Part shown: piece by piece, positions 49,369-59,264 of the stretch
Position numbering within the stretch: position 1 is the first letter of the stretch
Layout of the letters: every line of letters starts with the position of its first letter
From: Bacteroidota bacterium
GTDB taxonomy: Bacteria; Bacteroidota; Bacteroidia; Bacteroidales; DTGW01
Reading direction: 5' to 3'
NCBI GenBank assembly: GCA_029550865.1
Contig: JAKPGM010000057.1
Coordinates: 1 to 64,000, forward strand
Length of the DNA stretch: 64,000 nt
The notes under the pieces: model-generated
Seen by the model: only the letters and a program-made list of their open reading frames with translations
Told to the model about the DNA's origin: nothing
Databases searched by the model: none
Position numbers and translations under genes: made by a program

Positions 49369-49436
49369 ATCCACTGTAATCAAACCATTTACCCCTTTCC
49401 CTGTTTTTTAAGTTTAAAAATCTAAAATTTGGAGTT

Positions 49437-50756
49437 ATGGGATATTTATTTACGTCGGAATCGGTTTCGGAGGGGCATCCCGACAAAGTAGCCGATCAGA
49501 TTTCAGATGCATTGCTCGATGAATTTCTTCGTGCTGATCCTAATTCGAAAGTAGCCTGTGAAACCCTGTGTACTACGGGTTTGGTTGTTCTCAGTGGAGA
49601 AGTCAAAACAGAAGCTTATGTTGATGTACAGCAAGTTACCCGTAGGGTCATCGAACGCATTGGGTATAACAAGGGCGAATACATGTTCGAGAGTAACTCT
49701 TGCGGAATAATTTCGAGTATACACGAGCAAAGCCCCGATATTCGAATGGGGGTAGTTCGCACCACCGAGGAAGAGCAGGGGGCAGGCGACCAGGGAATGA
49801 TGTTTGGTTACGCTACTAACGAAACAGAAAATTACATGCCGTTGCCCATTGAATTAGCCCATCGGTTGCTTCGAGAGCTATCGAAGATACGTCGAGAAGG
49901 AAAGGAAATGACTTATCTTCGTCCCGATGCTAAATCACAGGTTACCATTGAATACGACGACAACAATAAACCCCTTCGAGTACATACGATAGTAATCTCC
50001 ACCCAGCACGATGAGTTTGTCCTTCCCGATTCAGATTTACCCGATGCACGTCATGCGGCTGAAAAAAAGATGCAGCAAACCATTAAGGAAGACATTCAGA
50101 AAATTTTGATACCCCGTGTGGTAAGTCAACTATCACCAAGGCTACAAAAGCTATTCGATACCAACTATATACTGCATGTAAATCCAACGGGCAAATTTGT
50201 CATTGGTGGACCACATGGTGATACTGGACTTACAGGGCGCAAGATTATAGTCGATACCTATGGAGGCAAAGGTGCTCATGGGGGAGGTGCTTTTTCCGGA
50301 AAAGACTCATCAAAGGTCGACCGTTCGGCCGCCTACGCAGCACGTCATATTGCTAAAAATATGGTTGCTGCAGGTATTGCCGACGAAGTACTTATTCAGC
50401 TCGCGTATGCTATTGGTATTGCACAACCGGTAAGTTTGTTCGTTAATACCTATGGAACCGCAAAAGTTAAACTTACCGATGCGCAAATTGCCGAAAAAAT
50501 TTCCAAAATCTTCGACAACCGTCCTTACGCTATTGTCAAACGTTTTGGACTGAAAAATCCTATCTTCCTCGAAACAGCCGCATACGGACACTTTGGTCGT
50601 GAGTGTTTCGAAGATGAGGTCGAAGTTTTCTACAAGGACAACGAAACCTACACTATTCAGCAAAACGGCCACGAACGTATTTTTAAGAAGGTTAAATTTT
50701 TCGGTTGGGAAGAACTAAATTACGTCGATATTCTTAGAAAAGAATTTGGTTTATAA
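49437..50756 (+). CDS. metK: S-adenosylmethionine synthetase
   Basis: The 439-residue enzyme makes S-adenosylmethionine from ATP and methionine. It begins [23 protein letters not shown], has the [12 protein letters not shown] signature near residue 115 and the [22 protein letters not shown] phosphate-binding segment near residue 281. It is slightly longer than the E. coli enzyme, with an insertion of about 40 residues in the central part, as is usual in Bacteroidota. It has its own promoter and a strong terminator, and so forms a single-gene transcript. Confidence 0.97.
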   Translation: MGYLFTSESVSEGHPDKVADQISDALLDEFLRADPNSKVACETLCTTGLVVLSGEVKTEAYVDVQQVTRRVIERIGYNKGEYMFESNSCGIISSIHEQSPDIRMGVVRTTEEEQGAGDQGMMFGYATNETENYMPLPIELAHRLLRELSKIRREGKEMTYLRPDAKSQVTIEYDDNNKPLRVHTIVISTQHDEFVLPDSDLPDARHAAEKKMQQTIKEDIQKILIPRVVSQLSPRLQKLFDTNYILHVNPTGKFVIGGPHGDTGLTGRKIIVDTYGGKGAHGGGAFSGKDSSKVDRSAAYAARHIAKNMVAAGIADEVLIQLAYAIGIAQPVSLFVNTYGTAKVKLTDAQIAEKISKIFDNRPYAIVKRFGLKNPIFLETAAYGHFGRECFEDEVEVFYKDNETYTIQQNGHERIFKKVKFFGWEELNYVDILRKEFGL

Positions 50757-50765
50757 ACATGAATG

Positions 50766-50797
50766 ACCGGTTGGAAAGAATGCCAACCGGTTTTTTT
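50766..50797 (+). terminator. Intrinsic terminator after metK
   Basis: ACCGGTTGG and CCAACCGGT form a perfect 9-bp stem around an eight-base loop, followed by TTTTTT. Confidence 0.92.
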
Positions 50798-50892
50798 ATC
50801 TTATTTTTATATCCAGAAACATTCAAAAATGTTTTCATTGTTTAAATTACTGCCAGAATTTACATTCAGTGTAAATTAAAAAATATCTTCGG

Positions 50893-52011
50893 ATGAGACC
50901 CATTGTAATGGTCGATTTACATAGTCAGTATATGGCCATCAAGAACGATATAGATGCGGCCATTCAAAGGGTAATAGATTCAACACAGTTTATCAAAGGG
51001 CAAGAAGTGGAAGCTTTTGAACAAGAACTTGCCGATTACTTGAATATCCCCCATGTAATTTCATGCGCTAATGGTACCGATGCTTTGATGATCTCATTAC
51101 GTGCGCTAGGAATACAACCGGGGGATGAAGTCATTGTACCAACCTTTACCTTTATAGCATCGGCCGAAGTTATTACGTTACTTGGCGCAGTTCCTGTATT
51201 TGCCGATATTGATCCCGATACTTTCAACATCGACACACGTCAGGTGGAATCGCTAATCACTCCGCGTACCCGAGCTATTATGCCTGTGCATCTGTTTGGT
51301 TTATGCGCAGATATGGAAAAAATTATGCACCTAGCCCAAAAACATAATCTTTACGTAATCGAAGACGTTGCTCAGGCTTTGGGGGCTACCTGCAACTATA
51401 ACGGAAAGGCTTGTAAAGCAGGTACTATTGGACACATAGCGGCCACCTCTTTTTTCCCATCTAAAAACTTGGGCTGTTTTGGCGATGGAGGCGCTATTTT
51501 TACCCGAGATGCCACATTGGCCTATAAGGCACGTTTAATTGCAAATCATGGAGCTGAAAAAAAATATTATCATTTAATGCCAGGCGTAAATTCCCGCCTC
51601 GATGCCTTACAGGCAGCCATTCTAAGAGTAAAACTCCCGCATCTCGACGAGTACATTAGTAAACGCCAAGCAGCTGCCATGCAATACCATAAATTGCTTG
51701 CAGAAGTAAAATCGATTCAATTGCCCGTGTCAACACCTTCTCACACCTTCAACCAGTATACCCTCATTGTTAAAAACGGACAACGCAATACACTCCAGCA
51801 TTACCTACAAGAGAAAAAAATACCAACCGCTATATACTACCCTGTTCCGTTGCACCTTCAACCTGCTTTTTCATATCTCAAATATTCGGAAGGTTCCTTC
51901 CCTGTAGCCGAGCGTTTGTCTCACCAGGTAATATCTCTACCCATGCATACCGAACTGGATGAAGAACAAATCGGGTATATTGCAAAAAGTGTCAGAGATT
52001 TTCTGTTTTAA
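50893..52011 (+). CDS. DegT/DnrJ/EryC1/StrS-family sugar aminotransferase
   Basis: This 372-residue PLP enzyme aminates nucleotide-linked keto-sugars for surface polysaccharide synthesis. It shows the family start MVDLHSQYMAIKNDIDAAI, SCANGTDALMISLRALGI, EDVAQALGA and the PLP-lysine motif SFFPSKNLGCFGDGG (Lys191). Overall it resembles WbpE/ArnB-type enzymes acting on UDP-sugars. It is a single-gene unit between the metK terminator and a bidirectional terminator, with no other polysaccharide genes alongside; a glycosyltransferase lies 5.6 kb away. Confidence 0.92.
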   Translation: MRPIVMVDLHSQYMAIKNDIDAAIQRVIDSTQFIKGQEVEAFEQELADYLNIPHVISCANGTDALMISLRALGIQPGDEVIVPTFTFIASAEVITLLGAVPVFADIDPDTFNIDTRQVESLITPRTRAIMPVHLFGLCADMEKIMHLAQKHNLYVIEDVAQALGATCNYNGKACKAGTIGHIAATSFFPSKNLGCFGDGGAIFTRDATLAYKARLIANHGAEKKYYHLMPGVNSRLDALQAAILRVKLPHLDEYISKRQAAAMQYHKLLAEVKSIQLPVSTPSHTFNQYTLIVKNGQRNTLQHYLQEKKIPTAIYYPVPLHLQPAFSYLKYSEGSFPVAERLSHQVISLPMHTELDEEQIGYIAKSVRDFLF

Positions 52012-52104
52012 TTGCGCTGATTTAACAACAAAGCAATTGTAAGCAATAACAAGGAATCGCTACCACCTTAAAATATGGGATCCGTATAACTTGCTGGAAT
52101 AAAA

Positions 52105-52130
52105 AAAAGGAGAGGGTGTCCTCTCCTTTT
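52105..52130. terminator. Bidirectional intrinsic terminator
   Basis: AAAAGGAGAGG and CCTCTCCTTTT form a perfect 11-bp stem around GTGT, with T-rich ends on both strands. It serves the aminotransferase gene (plus) and the susD gene (minus). Confidence 0.92.
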
Positions 52131-52153
52131 TAATTTTTATTTTAATAAGAGTA

Positions 52154-53710
52154 TTAATATCCAGGATTTTGCTTCAGATTGGGGTCAACAGCAAGCTGGT
52201 TCAATGGGAAAGGCCACAAACCTTTTCGATCGACTCTAAAGCCAGGAATTTCTGTAGCAGCAGTACCCCAACGAATTAAGTCCCAATATCTTACCGATTC
52301 CAGCGCCAACTCCATTTGTTTTTCTTTTACGATGTCATTCCAGAGCTGTTCACCGGAGGAATTTTTAGCAGGTAATTTTACACGTGCACGAATTTGATTC
52401 ATGTAATCACGAGCTTTTGCCTCATTTCCTAAACGATATTCGGCTTCTGCTAAAAGTAACAGAACTTCAGCATAGCGCATAATGATTTCGTTCTGAGCGT
52501 ACATTTGGGCATTTATGGGATGTTCGTCCTGGCGATATTTTCCATTCCAGTATCCCGTACCATCATAAGGATCGGAATAGGTAGCTCCTGCCGTTTTCAA
52601 CGACTTATGGAGTTTTCCTTGAGTTTCCCAACTCTTAGCAACATCAGGCCAATCTTCTGCCACAACAGTTACATCGAGGCGGATTGAGTCATTTTCGCTA
52701 ATAAAAGCATCGACTAACTTTTTAGTCGGACGACAGAAGCCCCAGCCACCATCAAGGCCTGGATAGTTCGTAAGGTCACGTATACCCATCAATTGCATGT
52801 CGAGATTACCGCGAGGAACCCCACTCCAACCCCATCCAAATTCATCGGTATAGTATGCTTCGAAAATATTTTCTGGGTTACCATCTTTCATCTCATTCGT
52901 GCTTGACCACAAGCTACGAAAATCGCTTACTAACTGATACTCACCAGAATTAACTACAGCATCCAGCTGAGCTTTAGCTTCAGCCCACTTATTGGCACCC
53001 AGCATAGTGGAATGATAAACATAAACTTTCCCAAGTAAGGCCCGTGCAGTATTCTTAGTAGCGCGCGTAATAAGTAGGTCATCAGGAGTTAAATCAGCCT
53101 TACTTGCAGGAAGATCGTTGATAGCCTCAAGAAGGTCTTTTTCTATTTGTGCATATACAGTATCCCTTGGCACTTGTGGCAGATCCCCCGGAGCGGTAGA
53201 AGACAGCGGCAAAGGAATATCACCATACAAATTCACAAGATAAAAATAGTAAAATGCTCTGAGGAATTTTGCCTCGGCCCGGCAACGTAAAACGGTATCC
53301 TTGTCTCTTTCGGGATATGAATCAAGAAACTTGTTACACTTTGCCACACCACCATAGAACCTTGAAAACAAGGCAATAGTGCCCTGATTGTTAGGATCAA
53401 GAGTAAACTTTTCAGCAGCCTCGTATTCAGGACGGTCGCCTGCCGAAGCACCACCAGAGACAGCATCATCAGAAGCTACATTAAGCGTTACATAGGTAGA
53501 GTAACCCCATCCATTATTATAACACATATTGACATAACTATACAATCCGATCGCTTCCCCATTGACCATAGCATAATCCATTGGAGCATTCGGATCGGGA
53601 TCGCCCACATACCTACCCAAAGCAGGTACATCCAAGATATCTTCCGAGCACGAACCTAATATCAGCATGCCCGAAATAATGGCAACTATTGAAAACTTAT
53701 ATTTTTTCAT
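52154..53710 (-). CDS. susD: SusD/RagB-family nutrient-binding lipoprotein
   Basis: The 518-residue surface lipoprotein has a lipobox at ISGMLILGSCSEDILDV (Cys21), tetratricopeptide-like helices (RCRAEAKFLRAFYYFYLVNLYGDIPL), and the family's C-terminal part (IMRYAEVLLLLAEAEYRLGNEAKARDYMNQIRAR, ending DPNLKQNPGY). It forms the lid of a SusCD nutrient importer. It follows susC by 19 bases. The ligand is unknown; no glycosidase, protease or regulator is adjacent. Confidence 0.95.
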   Translation of the reverse strand: MKKYKFSIVAIISGMLILGSCSEDILDVPALGRYVGDPDPNAPMDYAMVNGEAIGLYSYVNMCYNNGWGYSTYVTLNVASDDAVSGGASAGDRPEYEAAEKFTLDPNNQGTIALFSRFYGGVAKCNKFLDSYPERDKDTVLRCRAEAKFLRAFYYFYLVNLYGDIPLPLSSTAPGDLPQVPRDTVYAQIEKDLLEAINDLPASKADLTPDDLLITRATKNTARALLGKVYVYHSTMLGANKWAEAKAQLDAVVNSGEYQLVSDFRSLWSSTNEMKDGNPENIFEAYYTDEFGWGWSGVPRGNLDMQLMGIRDLTNYPGLDGGWGFCRPTKKLVDAFISENDSIRLDVTVVAEDWPDVAKSWETQGKLHKSLKTAGATYSDPYDGTGYWNGKYRQDEHPINAQMYAQNEIIMRYAEVLLLLAEAEYRLGNEAKARDYMNQIRARVKLPAKNSSGEQLWNDIVKEKQMELALESVRYWDLIRWGTAATEIPGFRVDRKGLWPFPLNQLAVDPNLKQNPGY

Positions 53711-53729
53711 AGATTCTTCTTTTTAATGG

Positions 53730-56700
53730 TTAGAAAGTTAAATTCATACCGATAGTATAGGTTTTTGCAGCAGGATACATTCCACGGTCAACTCCGTAAG
53801 AATTAACATTTCCGGTAATGCCAATTTCTGGGTCTGAACCCTTATATTTAGTGATCGTAAGCAAGTTGGCGACACTTACATAGACACGCAGTTTACCAAT
53901 CTGGAGACGTTGAGAGATGCTAGCCGGTAAAGTATAACCCAACTGGATGTTTTTTAGTCTCAGAAAACTTCCATCTTCAAAGAACAAGCTATTAAATCCT
54001 ATTTGTGTACTACCTGTTGTAGGATCCTGATAACGTGCACGGAACCACTCGTTGGTATGATTATTGGGTGTCCAACGTTCGGTGTAAAAGTATTCCGGGC
54101 GGTTGAGGTGCAGGAAGTCGTTTCGTAAAGTATTATTGTAAATTTCCTTATCCAGCTCAGCATACCAGAACATGCTTAAATCAAAGCCTTTGTATTCAAG
54201 GTCAATATTCAAACCCAGTAACCACGTCGGGAGTGGTTTCCCTAAAGCTGTAAAGTCGTTAGCATCAATCTTACCATCAGGTAGTGTAGGTTTACCCGTT
54301 GCCGGATCGATTCTTCCACCTACATCAGCTATTTTTACATCTCCAGGAACAGCATCGGGCTGAATAAGCGTTTTCTTGCCCGTAACGGGATCGGTATAGG
54401 TATAATTTCGTATTTCTTCCCAGCTCTGGAAGATACCCAATGCTTTGTATCCTCGGAAATACCAAACAGGTTGTCCTACCTCGAATGCTGTTTCTTCAGC
54501 GGGGGAACCATGAGCCGAATACCCCTGTAACTTAGCAGCATTAAATTCTTTTACCTCATTGGTTTGATAGGTACCCGTTAACTTAACCGAATACTTAAGT
54601 TCCGATTCACGCTGAGCGTATGTAACTTCTAAATCCACGCCATTATTGTCAATTCGACCAACATTATAATATGGAACTTCGTCGGTCCATGTAGCTTTAA
54701 TAGGCCGTGCCAGAAGGTCCTTAGTGCGCTTGGAGTATACATCGAAGCCAATTACCAAACGATTTTTAAATAACCCTAAGTCAAATCCTCCGTCAATTTG
54801 TTCGGATGTTTCCCAGTGGAGTTTAGGGTTTTTAACCACACCAGTGATAATCGTTTTCGTACCCCCCAATATCGAAGCAGTCCTTGTGGAAATCCATTGC
54901 CAGGGATCGGCAGAAACATGACTACCATTCCGACCCCAGCTAGCCCTAATCTTTAATTGCGAAATAGCAGGCACATTAAAGAATGGTTCATTATGGACAT
55001 TCCACCCGGCAGAAATGGAGGGGAAATAACCAAAACGATAGTCAGGGGCAAACTTCGATACACCGTCCCTACGGAGTGTAGCATTAACCATATATTTTTC
55101 ATTATAGTTATAGCTTACACGCCCGAAATACCCCATTTGAGTTAGAATATCCTTAAACCCTCCATTGGTACGGTTATATACATATATCGAGTCACCCGAT
55201 TCCGGAACAGCATCGAGGAATGCCCAGTCTTCATTAGCCTCCTGCAAATTGATTCGCTGACCTTGAACGCTATAAGCCAGATATTTCTCAACTGACTGAC
55301 CCGCCATCACCGTAATATCGTGTCCATTTAAATTCTTATTAAAAGTAATCACATTATCGATCTGATATTTATAATATCTGGCTATTCTTTTAAATACATA
55401 ACTATGGTCCCTAAAACGAGTATTGTTTATATAATACTTATCCCCCCAATTATCATTGGTAACATAGGATACCTCTGCGCTATAACTGGTTCGATAGTTT
55501 AAGAATTCAAATGGCTTAATTTCTGCATAGGTCGTTCCTATCAAACGTTCTGTGGTAGCTTTATCATTTTCAGCCAGTTTTATTTTAGCCAATGGATTAA
55601 AGCGTTCATTTACCGGCATAGCCGTATTGGAATACCATCTACCATCATCAGTTTTTATTAAACCTTGCAAATAAGTCTGACGAGCAGCGGCAGTTTTGGG
55701 ATACTGACCCACTCTTCGCAAATATGACCATATTTCAGAAGTATCGTTCCAAATAGCAGGAATGGTGGGATCGTGCGACATTGCAGCACTTATTACACCA
55801 TCATAAAGGTCGTTAACCGGTATATTGCGTTGTTCAGAATGAGCAACATTAGCATTAGCACCAAGTTTCAACCATTTGTTAGCCTGAACATCACCATTTA
55901 CTTTAAATGTGTAACGGGTAAAATTATTTCGTTCCTGCCCAACTACCCCATCCTGAGAAAAATAGGAAGCAGAGAGGTATAGATTAGCAGCTTCATTTCC
56001 CGTCATAGCGGAAACCGTATGACTTTGTATCGGAGCCGTATTAAATATTTCTTTCATCCAATCTGTCCCAGCATAAGTGGTATCAACATATTTACGTAGA
56101 ATATTATACCCTGCATCGGGTGCTGTAGGACTAAATAGTTGAGACTTGTATTGCTCAAACGAGAGTGGTACATTTTTGTTTAAAGCCCAACTGTTATATT
56201 GTGCTGAAGTAATTGTGCCATTCGATAGGGCTTCATCAGCTTTGGACTTTAAATATGCTTGCAAAGATGCAGGATCTTGGTACAAAACAGCTAAACTATC
56301 GTCAGCAGACGACCAAAGTGGGACATTGGCCCCATACATCATGGTTGCAATTGCACGCAATTTGCCTAAACCGCCATTAAGATTGCCATACATTCTATCG
56401 TAGGCATAGGCTTCTCTAAAGTAATCGATATACTGACTTGCACTCATGACCGGAGCATAACTGGCCTGCTGCCAACCATAATATCCGTCGTATGAAACGC
56501 TAGCTTTGCCTTTTTTGTCCTTGCCCGACTTGGTTGTTACAATTATTACCCCATTGGCACCTTCAGAACCATAAATAGCAGCTGAAGCAGCGTCTTTAAG
56601 AACTTCTACCGATTCAATATCATTGGGGTTAATTTCATTAAACACATACTTTGAAACCTTCATTCCATCGATGATAAACAAGGGGTCTGCATTTCCATTA

Positions 56701-57206
56701 GAAGAAACCCCACGAATACGGACTGTGACTTGTGCACCAGGATTCCCAGAAGTTTTGTTGAAAACAACTCCTGCAGTTCTTCCCTGCAACGACTGTTCTA
56801 ATCGTGAAGAAGGTTGTCCTACCATTTCATCACTTTTAACTTTTGCTATCGCCCCCGTAACCAGGCTCTTTTTCTGTACACCATACCCGATGACCACTAC
56901 TTCACTCATTTCGGTGACTTCGGGACTCATGGCTACATCTATTACATTGCTTTCGCCCACTGTAATTTCTTGCGTAGCATAGCCCACGTAAGAAAATACC
57001 AGGGTAGACCCAGTTGCTGCTGTAATGGAATACGTTCCATTCACATCGGTCACTACCGCCTTGTCGGTTCCTTTGATTTTGACCGTAGCGCCCGGAAGCG
57101 ACGCCCCCGTTTCATCCACAACTTTCCCCGTAATTGGCTTTTCCTGCGCAAATGCAGCTGCCATTCCCATCAGGAAAGTGGCAAGAAGGAATACTTTTTT
57201 TACCAT
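53730..57206 (-). CDS. susC: SusC/RagA-family TonB-linked outer-membrane transporter
   Basis: The 1158-residue transporter has a signal peptide (MVKKVFLLATFLMGMAAAFAQ), a CarboxypepD_reg-like domain (ITGKVVDETGASLPGATVKIKGT, residues about 24-105), a TonB box region (EVVVIGYGVQKKS), a plug with RIRGVSSNGNADPLFIIDGMK and EVLKDAASAAIYGSEGANGVIIVTTK, and a large barrel ending in TYTIGMNLTF. With the downstream SusD it imports oligosaccharides or peptides. There is no N-terminal sigma-factor-signalling (STN) domain, so it is not of the anti-sigma-regulated kind. Confidence 0.96.
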   Translation of the reverse strand: MVKKVFLLATFLMGMAAAFAQEKPITGKVVDETGASLPGATVKIKGTDKAVVTDVNGTYSITAATGSTLVFSYVGYATQEITVGESNVIDVAMSPEVTEMSEVVVIGYGVQKKSLVTGAIAKVKSDEMVGQPSSRLEQSLQGRTAGVVFNKTSGNPGAQVTVRIRGVSSNGNADPLFIIDGMKVSKYVFNEINPNDIESVEVLKDAASAAIYGSEGANGVIIVTTKSGKDKKGKASVSYDGYYGWQQASYAPVMSASQYIDYFREAYAYDRMYGNLNGGLGKLRAIATMMYGANVPLWSSADDSLAVLYQDPASLQAYLKSKADEALSNGTITSAQYNSWALNKNVPLSFEQYKSQLFSPTAPDAGYNILRKYVDTTYAGTDWMKEIFNTAPIQSHTVSAMTGNEAANLYLSASYFSQDGVVGQERNNFTRYTFKVNGDVQANKWLKLGANANVAHSEQRNIPVNDLYDGVISAAMSHDPTIPAIWNDTSEIWSYLRRVGQYPKTAAARQTYLQGLIKTDDGRWYSNTAMPVNERFNPLAKIKLAENDKATTERLIGTTYAEIKPFEFLNYRTSYSAEVSYVTNDNWGDKYYINNTRFRDHSYVFKRIARYYKYQIDNVITFNKNLNGHDITVMAGQSVEKYLAYSVQGQRINLQEANEDWAFLDAVPESGDSIYVYNRTNGGFKDILTQMGYFGRVSYNYNEKYMVNATLRRDGVSKFAPDYRFGYFPSISAGWNVHNEPFFNVPAISQLKIRASWGRNGSHVSADPWQWISTRTASILGGTKTIITGVVKNPKLHWETSEQIDGGFDLGLFKNRLVIGFDVYSKRTKDLLARPIKATWTDEVPYYNVGRIDNNGVDLEVTYAQRESELKYSVKLTGTYQTNEVKEFNAAKLQGYSAHGSPAEETAFEVGQPVWYFRGYKALGIFQSWEEIRNYTYTDPVTGKKTLIQPDAVPGDVKIADVGGRIDPATGKPTLPDGKIDANDFTALGKPLPTWLLGLNIDLEYKGFDLSMFWYAELDKEIYNNTLRNDFLHLNRPEYFYTERWTPNNHTNEWFRARYQDPTTGSTQIGFNSLFFEDGSFLRLKNIQLGYTLPASISQRLQIGKLRVYVSVANLLTITKYKGSDPEIGITGNVNSYGVDRGMYPAAKTYTIGMNLTF

Positions 57207-57216
57207 ACGTTTGTTG

Positions 57217-57249
57217 TTTAATAGTTAATTAGTTAATAGTTAATAGTTT
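57217..57249. repeat. Short tandem TAGTTAAT-type repeats in the susC leader
   Basis: On the minus strand the leader reads AACTATTAACTATTAACTAA followed by TTAACTATTAA, three to four copies of an AACTATT/AACTAAT unit, starting about 11 bases before the susC ATG. Its effect on translation or transcript stability is unknown. Confidence 0.6.
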
Positions 57250-57281
57250 TGTTTGAAAGTCAATTGAAAACAAACTTCCTC

Positions 57282-57289
57282 CAAATGTA
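57282..57289 (-). promoter_or_regulatory. -7 box of the susCD operon
   Basis: On the minus strand this reads TACATTTG, an exact TAnnTTTG match, 76 bases upstream of the susC start codon. The -33 element is unclear. Confidence 0.5.
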
Positions 57290-57633
57290 GAGGCATTCGC
57301 CCATTTTCCTATATTTAAATATACGTAAAATTTACGACATCCCTACTATTTATGTACCACATTTTTTTATTTTGCTAATTATCAGCATATTAACAAGTGT
57401 TATTTTTACATTTATTTTAACGTATAGCATTTTATGTTATGCCTAAATCTAAAAGTTATTTACTGTCGCAAACTTGGTTGGATAGTTTATCATCACCTGA
57501 GAAAAAATGAATTATCGTAACGAAGCAAAATTTGATTATTTTCTTTGTTAAAGTTGATATTTGAAGTAATTTAGCCCTTTACTAAGGTCAACACGATTTT
57601 TATTGACCCGATTAAAAATAAATATACGCTGAC

Positions 57634-58767
57634 ATGAAGGCAATTTTGATAGGCCCTGCTCATCCGTTACGCGGAGGAATTGCAAACTTTAACGAGTCGC
57701 TGGCCATCGCATTTATCAAAAACTCAATAGAAACAACTATTGTCTCATACTACTATCAATATCCACGATTCCTGTTCCCAGGTGAAACCCAAACAGTAGA
57801 AGGGAAACCCACCTATCTACTAAAAATCAAGCCACTGATAAGTAGTATAAATCCTTTTTCATGGCTAAAAACTGCTCGTTATCTTTCGCACGAATCACCC
57901 GACATTGTTGTAGTACAGTTCTGGCTACCCTATTTGGCGCCTGCCCTGGGATCGATTCTACGCCTTTTTAGAGGTCGTAACACCAAAATTATTGGCATTA
58001 TGCACAATGTTTTTCCGCACGAAAAACGTTTTGCCGATAAATTGCTTACTCGATACTTTATCAATAGCTGTCATGGTTTTATTTGTCTTTCAAAGTCGGT
58101 GCTGCTACAATTAGAAACGCTAACCCCAAATCCTAACAAACTTTTTGTTCCACATCCCATTTACGATATTTTTGGGGATAAAGTGTCTAAAACCGAAGCC
58201 CGGAAGCATTTAGGGCTGTCGGACGCTGATAAAGTATTGCTTTTCTTTGGGATTATCCGCAAATACAAAGGGCTGGAATTACTTTTACGTGCGATAGCTA
58301 CCGACAGGGTAAAAAAGCTAAACGTTAAACTCATTGTTGCCGGAGAGTTTTACGAGGACAAACGTTACTACTTCCAGTTGGCCGAGCAGCTCAACATAAA
58401 GCACCAGATTGTTTTCACCGATCGTTTCATCCCCAACGACGAGGTAAAATATTATTTCTGTGCAGCCGATATGGTGGTGCAGCCCTATTTATCGGCAACA
58501 CAAAGCGGAGTTACGCAAGTAGCTTACAACTTTGAACGTCCTATGTTGGTAACCAATGTAGGAGGATTATCGGAAATAGTTTTTGACCGACGCACAGGAT
58601 ATGTAACCGAAGTAAATGCCGAGGCTATAGCCCAGGCTATTGAAGACTTTTATGTAAACAATCGGGAAGATGAAATGGCTGCTAATGTTCTGGCCGAACA
58701 ATATCGCTTTTCCTGGCACGCAATGGTAGACTCATTGCTACAATTGGCCGAATCGATCAAAAAATAA
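57634..58767 (+). CDS. Glycosyltransferase family 4
   Basis: This 377-residue GT-B enzyme uses a nucleotide sugar to extend a surface glycan or glycolipid. The N-terminal domain starts MKAILIGPAHPLRGGIANFN (the GG acceptor loop), and the C-terminal domain has LLFFGIIRKYKGLELLLRAI, VAADMVVQPY-like CAADMVVQPYLSATQSGV and MLVTNVGGLSEIV, the donor-binding EX7E-like region of GT4. Substrate cannot be assigned. It stands alone; the next gene on the other strand ends 11 bases after it. Confidence 0.9.
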   Translation: MKAILIGPAHPLRGGIANFNESLAIAFIKNSIETTIVSYYYQYPRFLFPGETQTVEGKPTYLLKIKPLISSINPFSWLKTARYLSHESPDIVVVQFWLPYLAPALGSILRLFRGRNTKIIGIMHNVFPHEKRFADKLLTRYFINSCHGFICLSKSVLLQLETLTPNPNKLFVPHPIYDIFGDKVSKTEARKHLGLSDADKVLLFFGIIRKYKGLELLLRAIATDRVKKLNVKLIVAGEFYEDKRYYFQLAEQLNIKHQIVFTDRFIPNDEVKYYFCAADMVVQPYLSATQSGVTQVAYNFERPMLVTNVGGLSEIVFDRRTGYVTEVNAEAIAQAIEDFYVNNREDEMAANVLAEQYRFSWHAMVDSLLQLAESIKK

Positions 58768-58778
58768 GTAAATTAAAG

Positions 58779-59219
58779 TCACTTGCTTTCTTTAAACCCA
58801 AACATGATTGCCACACAGCCACTTTGAACATTTTCGACATTCGTAGTAGATGTGAGCACTTTTATCACAATTTTAAGTTGCTGACTAGACGAAAGCCTGA
58901 AGTCCCAGGTAGTAGCATAATTATGCTCCTTGTTAGAATATAGAACATTATTGTTGGCATCGACGACTTTAAACTCAATTTTGGGCAATTGTTCCGAACC
59001 ACATACGGCAATACGATATTCGGTATCAGAATAAAAAGTTTTATAGAGTTCGGCCTCTTCCCCTTCGGTAAGAACAGCTGCATGAAAATTGCCATCATGA
59101 ATGTATGGATCGAGTGCTGCCTTACAAATCTTCTTTGCAAAGCCCTTACACTGTGCACTGGCATCAAACGCACCCAGAGTGACAATGAAAAGCAATACAA
59201 TAGAAAAAATTTTTTTCAT
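58779..59219 (-). CDS. Exported hypothetical protein
   Basis: The 146-residue protein has a clear signal peptide (MKKIFSIVLLFIVTLGAFDA, cut near SAQ) and a mature part with four cysteines: QCKGFAKKICKAALDPYIHD, VCGSEQLPKIEFKVVDANNN, and SGCVAIMFGFKE. The VVDANNNVLYSN and LKIVIKVL segments suggest a beta-sandwich. I do not recognise the family. It lies 45 bases downstream of another exported protein on the same strand and may be cotranscribed with it. Confidence 0.75.
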   Translation of the reverse strand: MKKIFSIVLLFIVTLGAFDASAQCKGFAKKICKAALDPYIHDGNFHAAVLTEGEEAELYKTFYSDTEYRIAVCGSEQLPKIEFKVVDANNNVLYSNKEHNYATTWDFRLSSSQQLKIVIKVLTSTTNVENVQSGCVAIMFGFKESK

Positions 59220-59264
59220 AGGATGCTTGGTTTTATAGTATAAATTCGTTGCACATTTTTCAAA

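Larger units (their letters stand above)
57207..57633. other. Divergent promoter region between susC and the glycosyltransferase
   Basis: This 427-base AT-rich region holds tandem TTAATAGTTAATTAGTTAATAG repeats immediately upstream of susC (57217-57249), a minus-strand -7 box at 57282-57289, and further AT-rich sequence. The plus-strand promoter of the glycosyltransferase is not clear. No ORF is supported. Confidence 0.6.

Noticed and set aside
49296-49436. Classical SAM-I (S-box) riboswitch upstream of metK
   Set aside because: The leader is too short and lacks the four-way junction and CTTATCAAGAG-type start; only a SAM-II/V-like reading remains possible.
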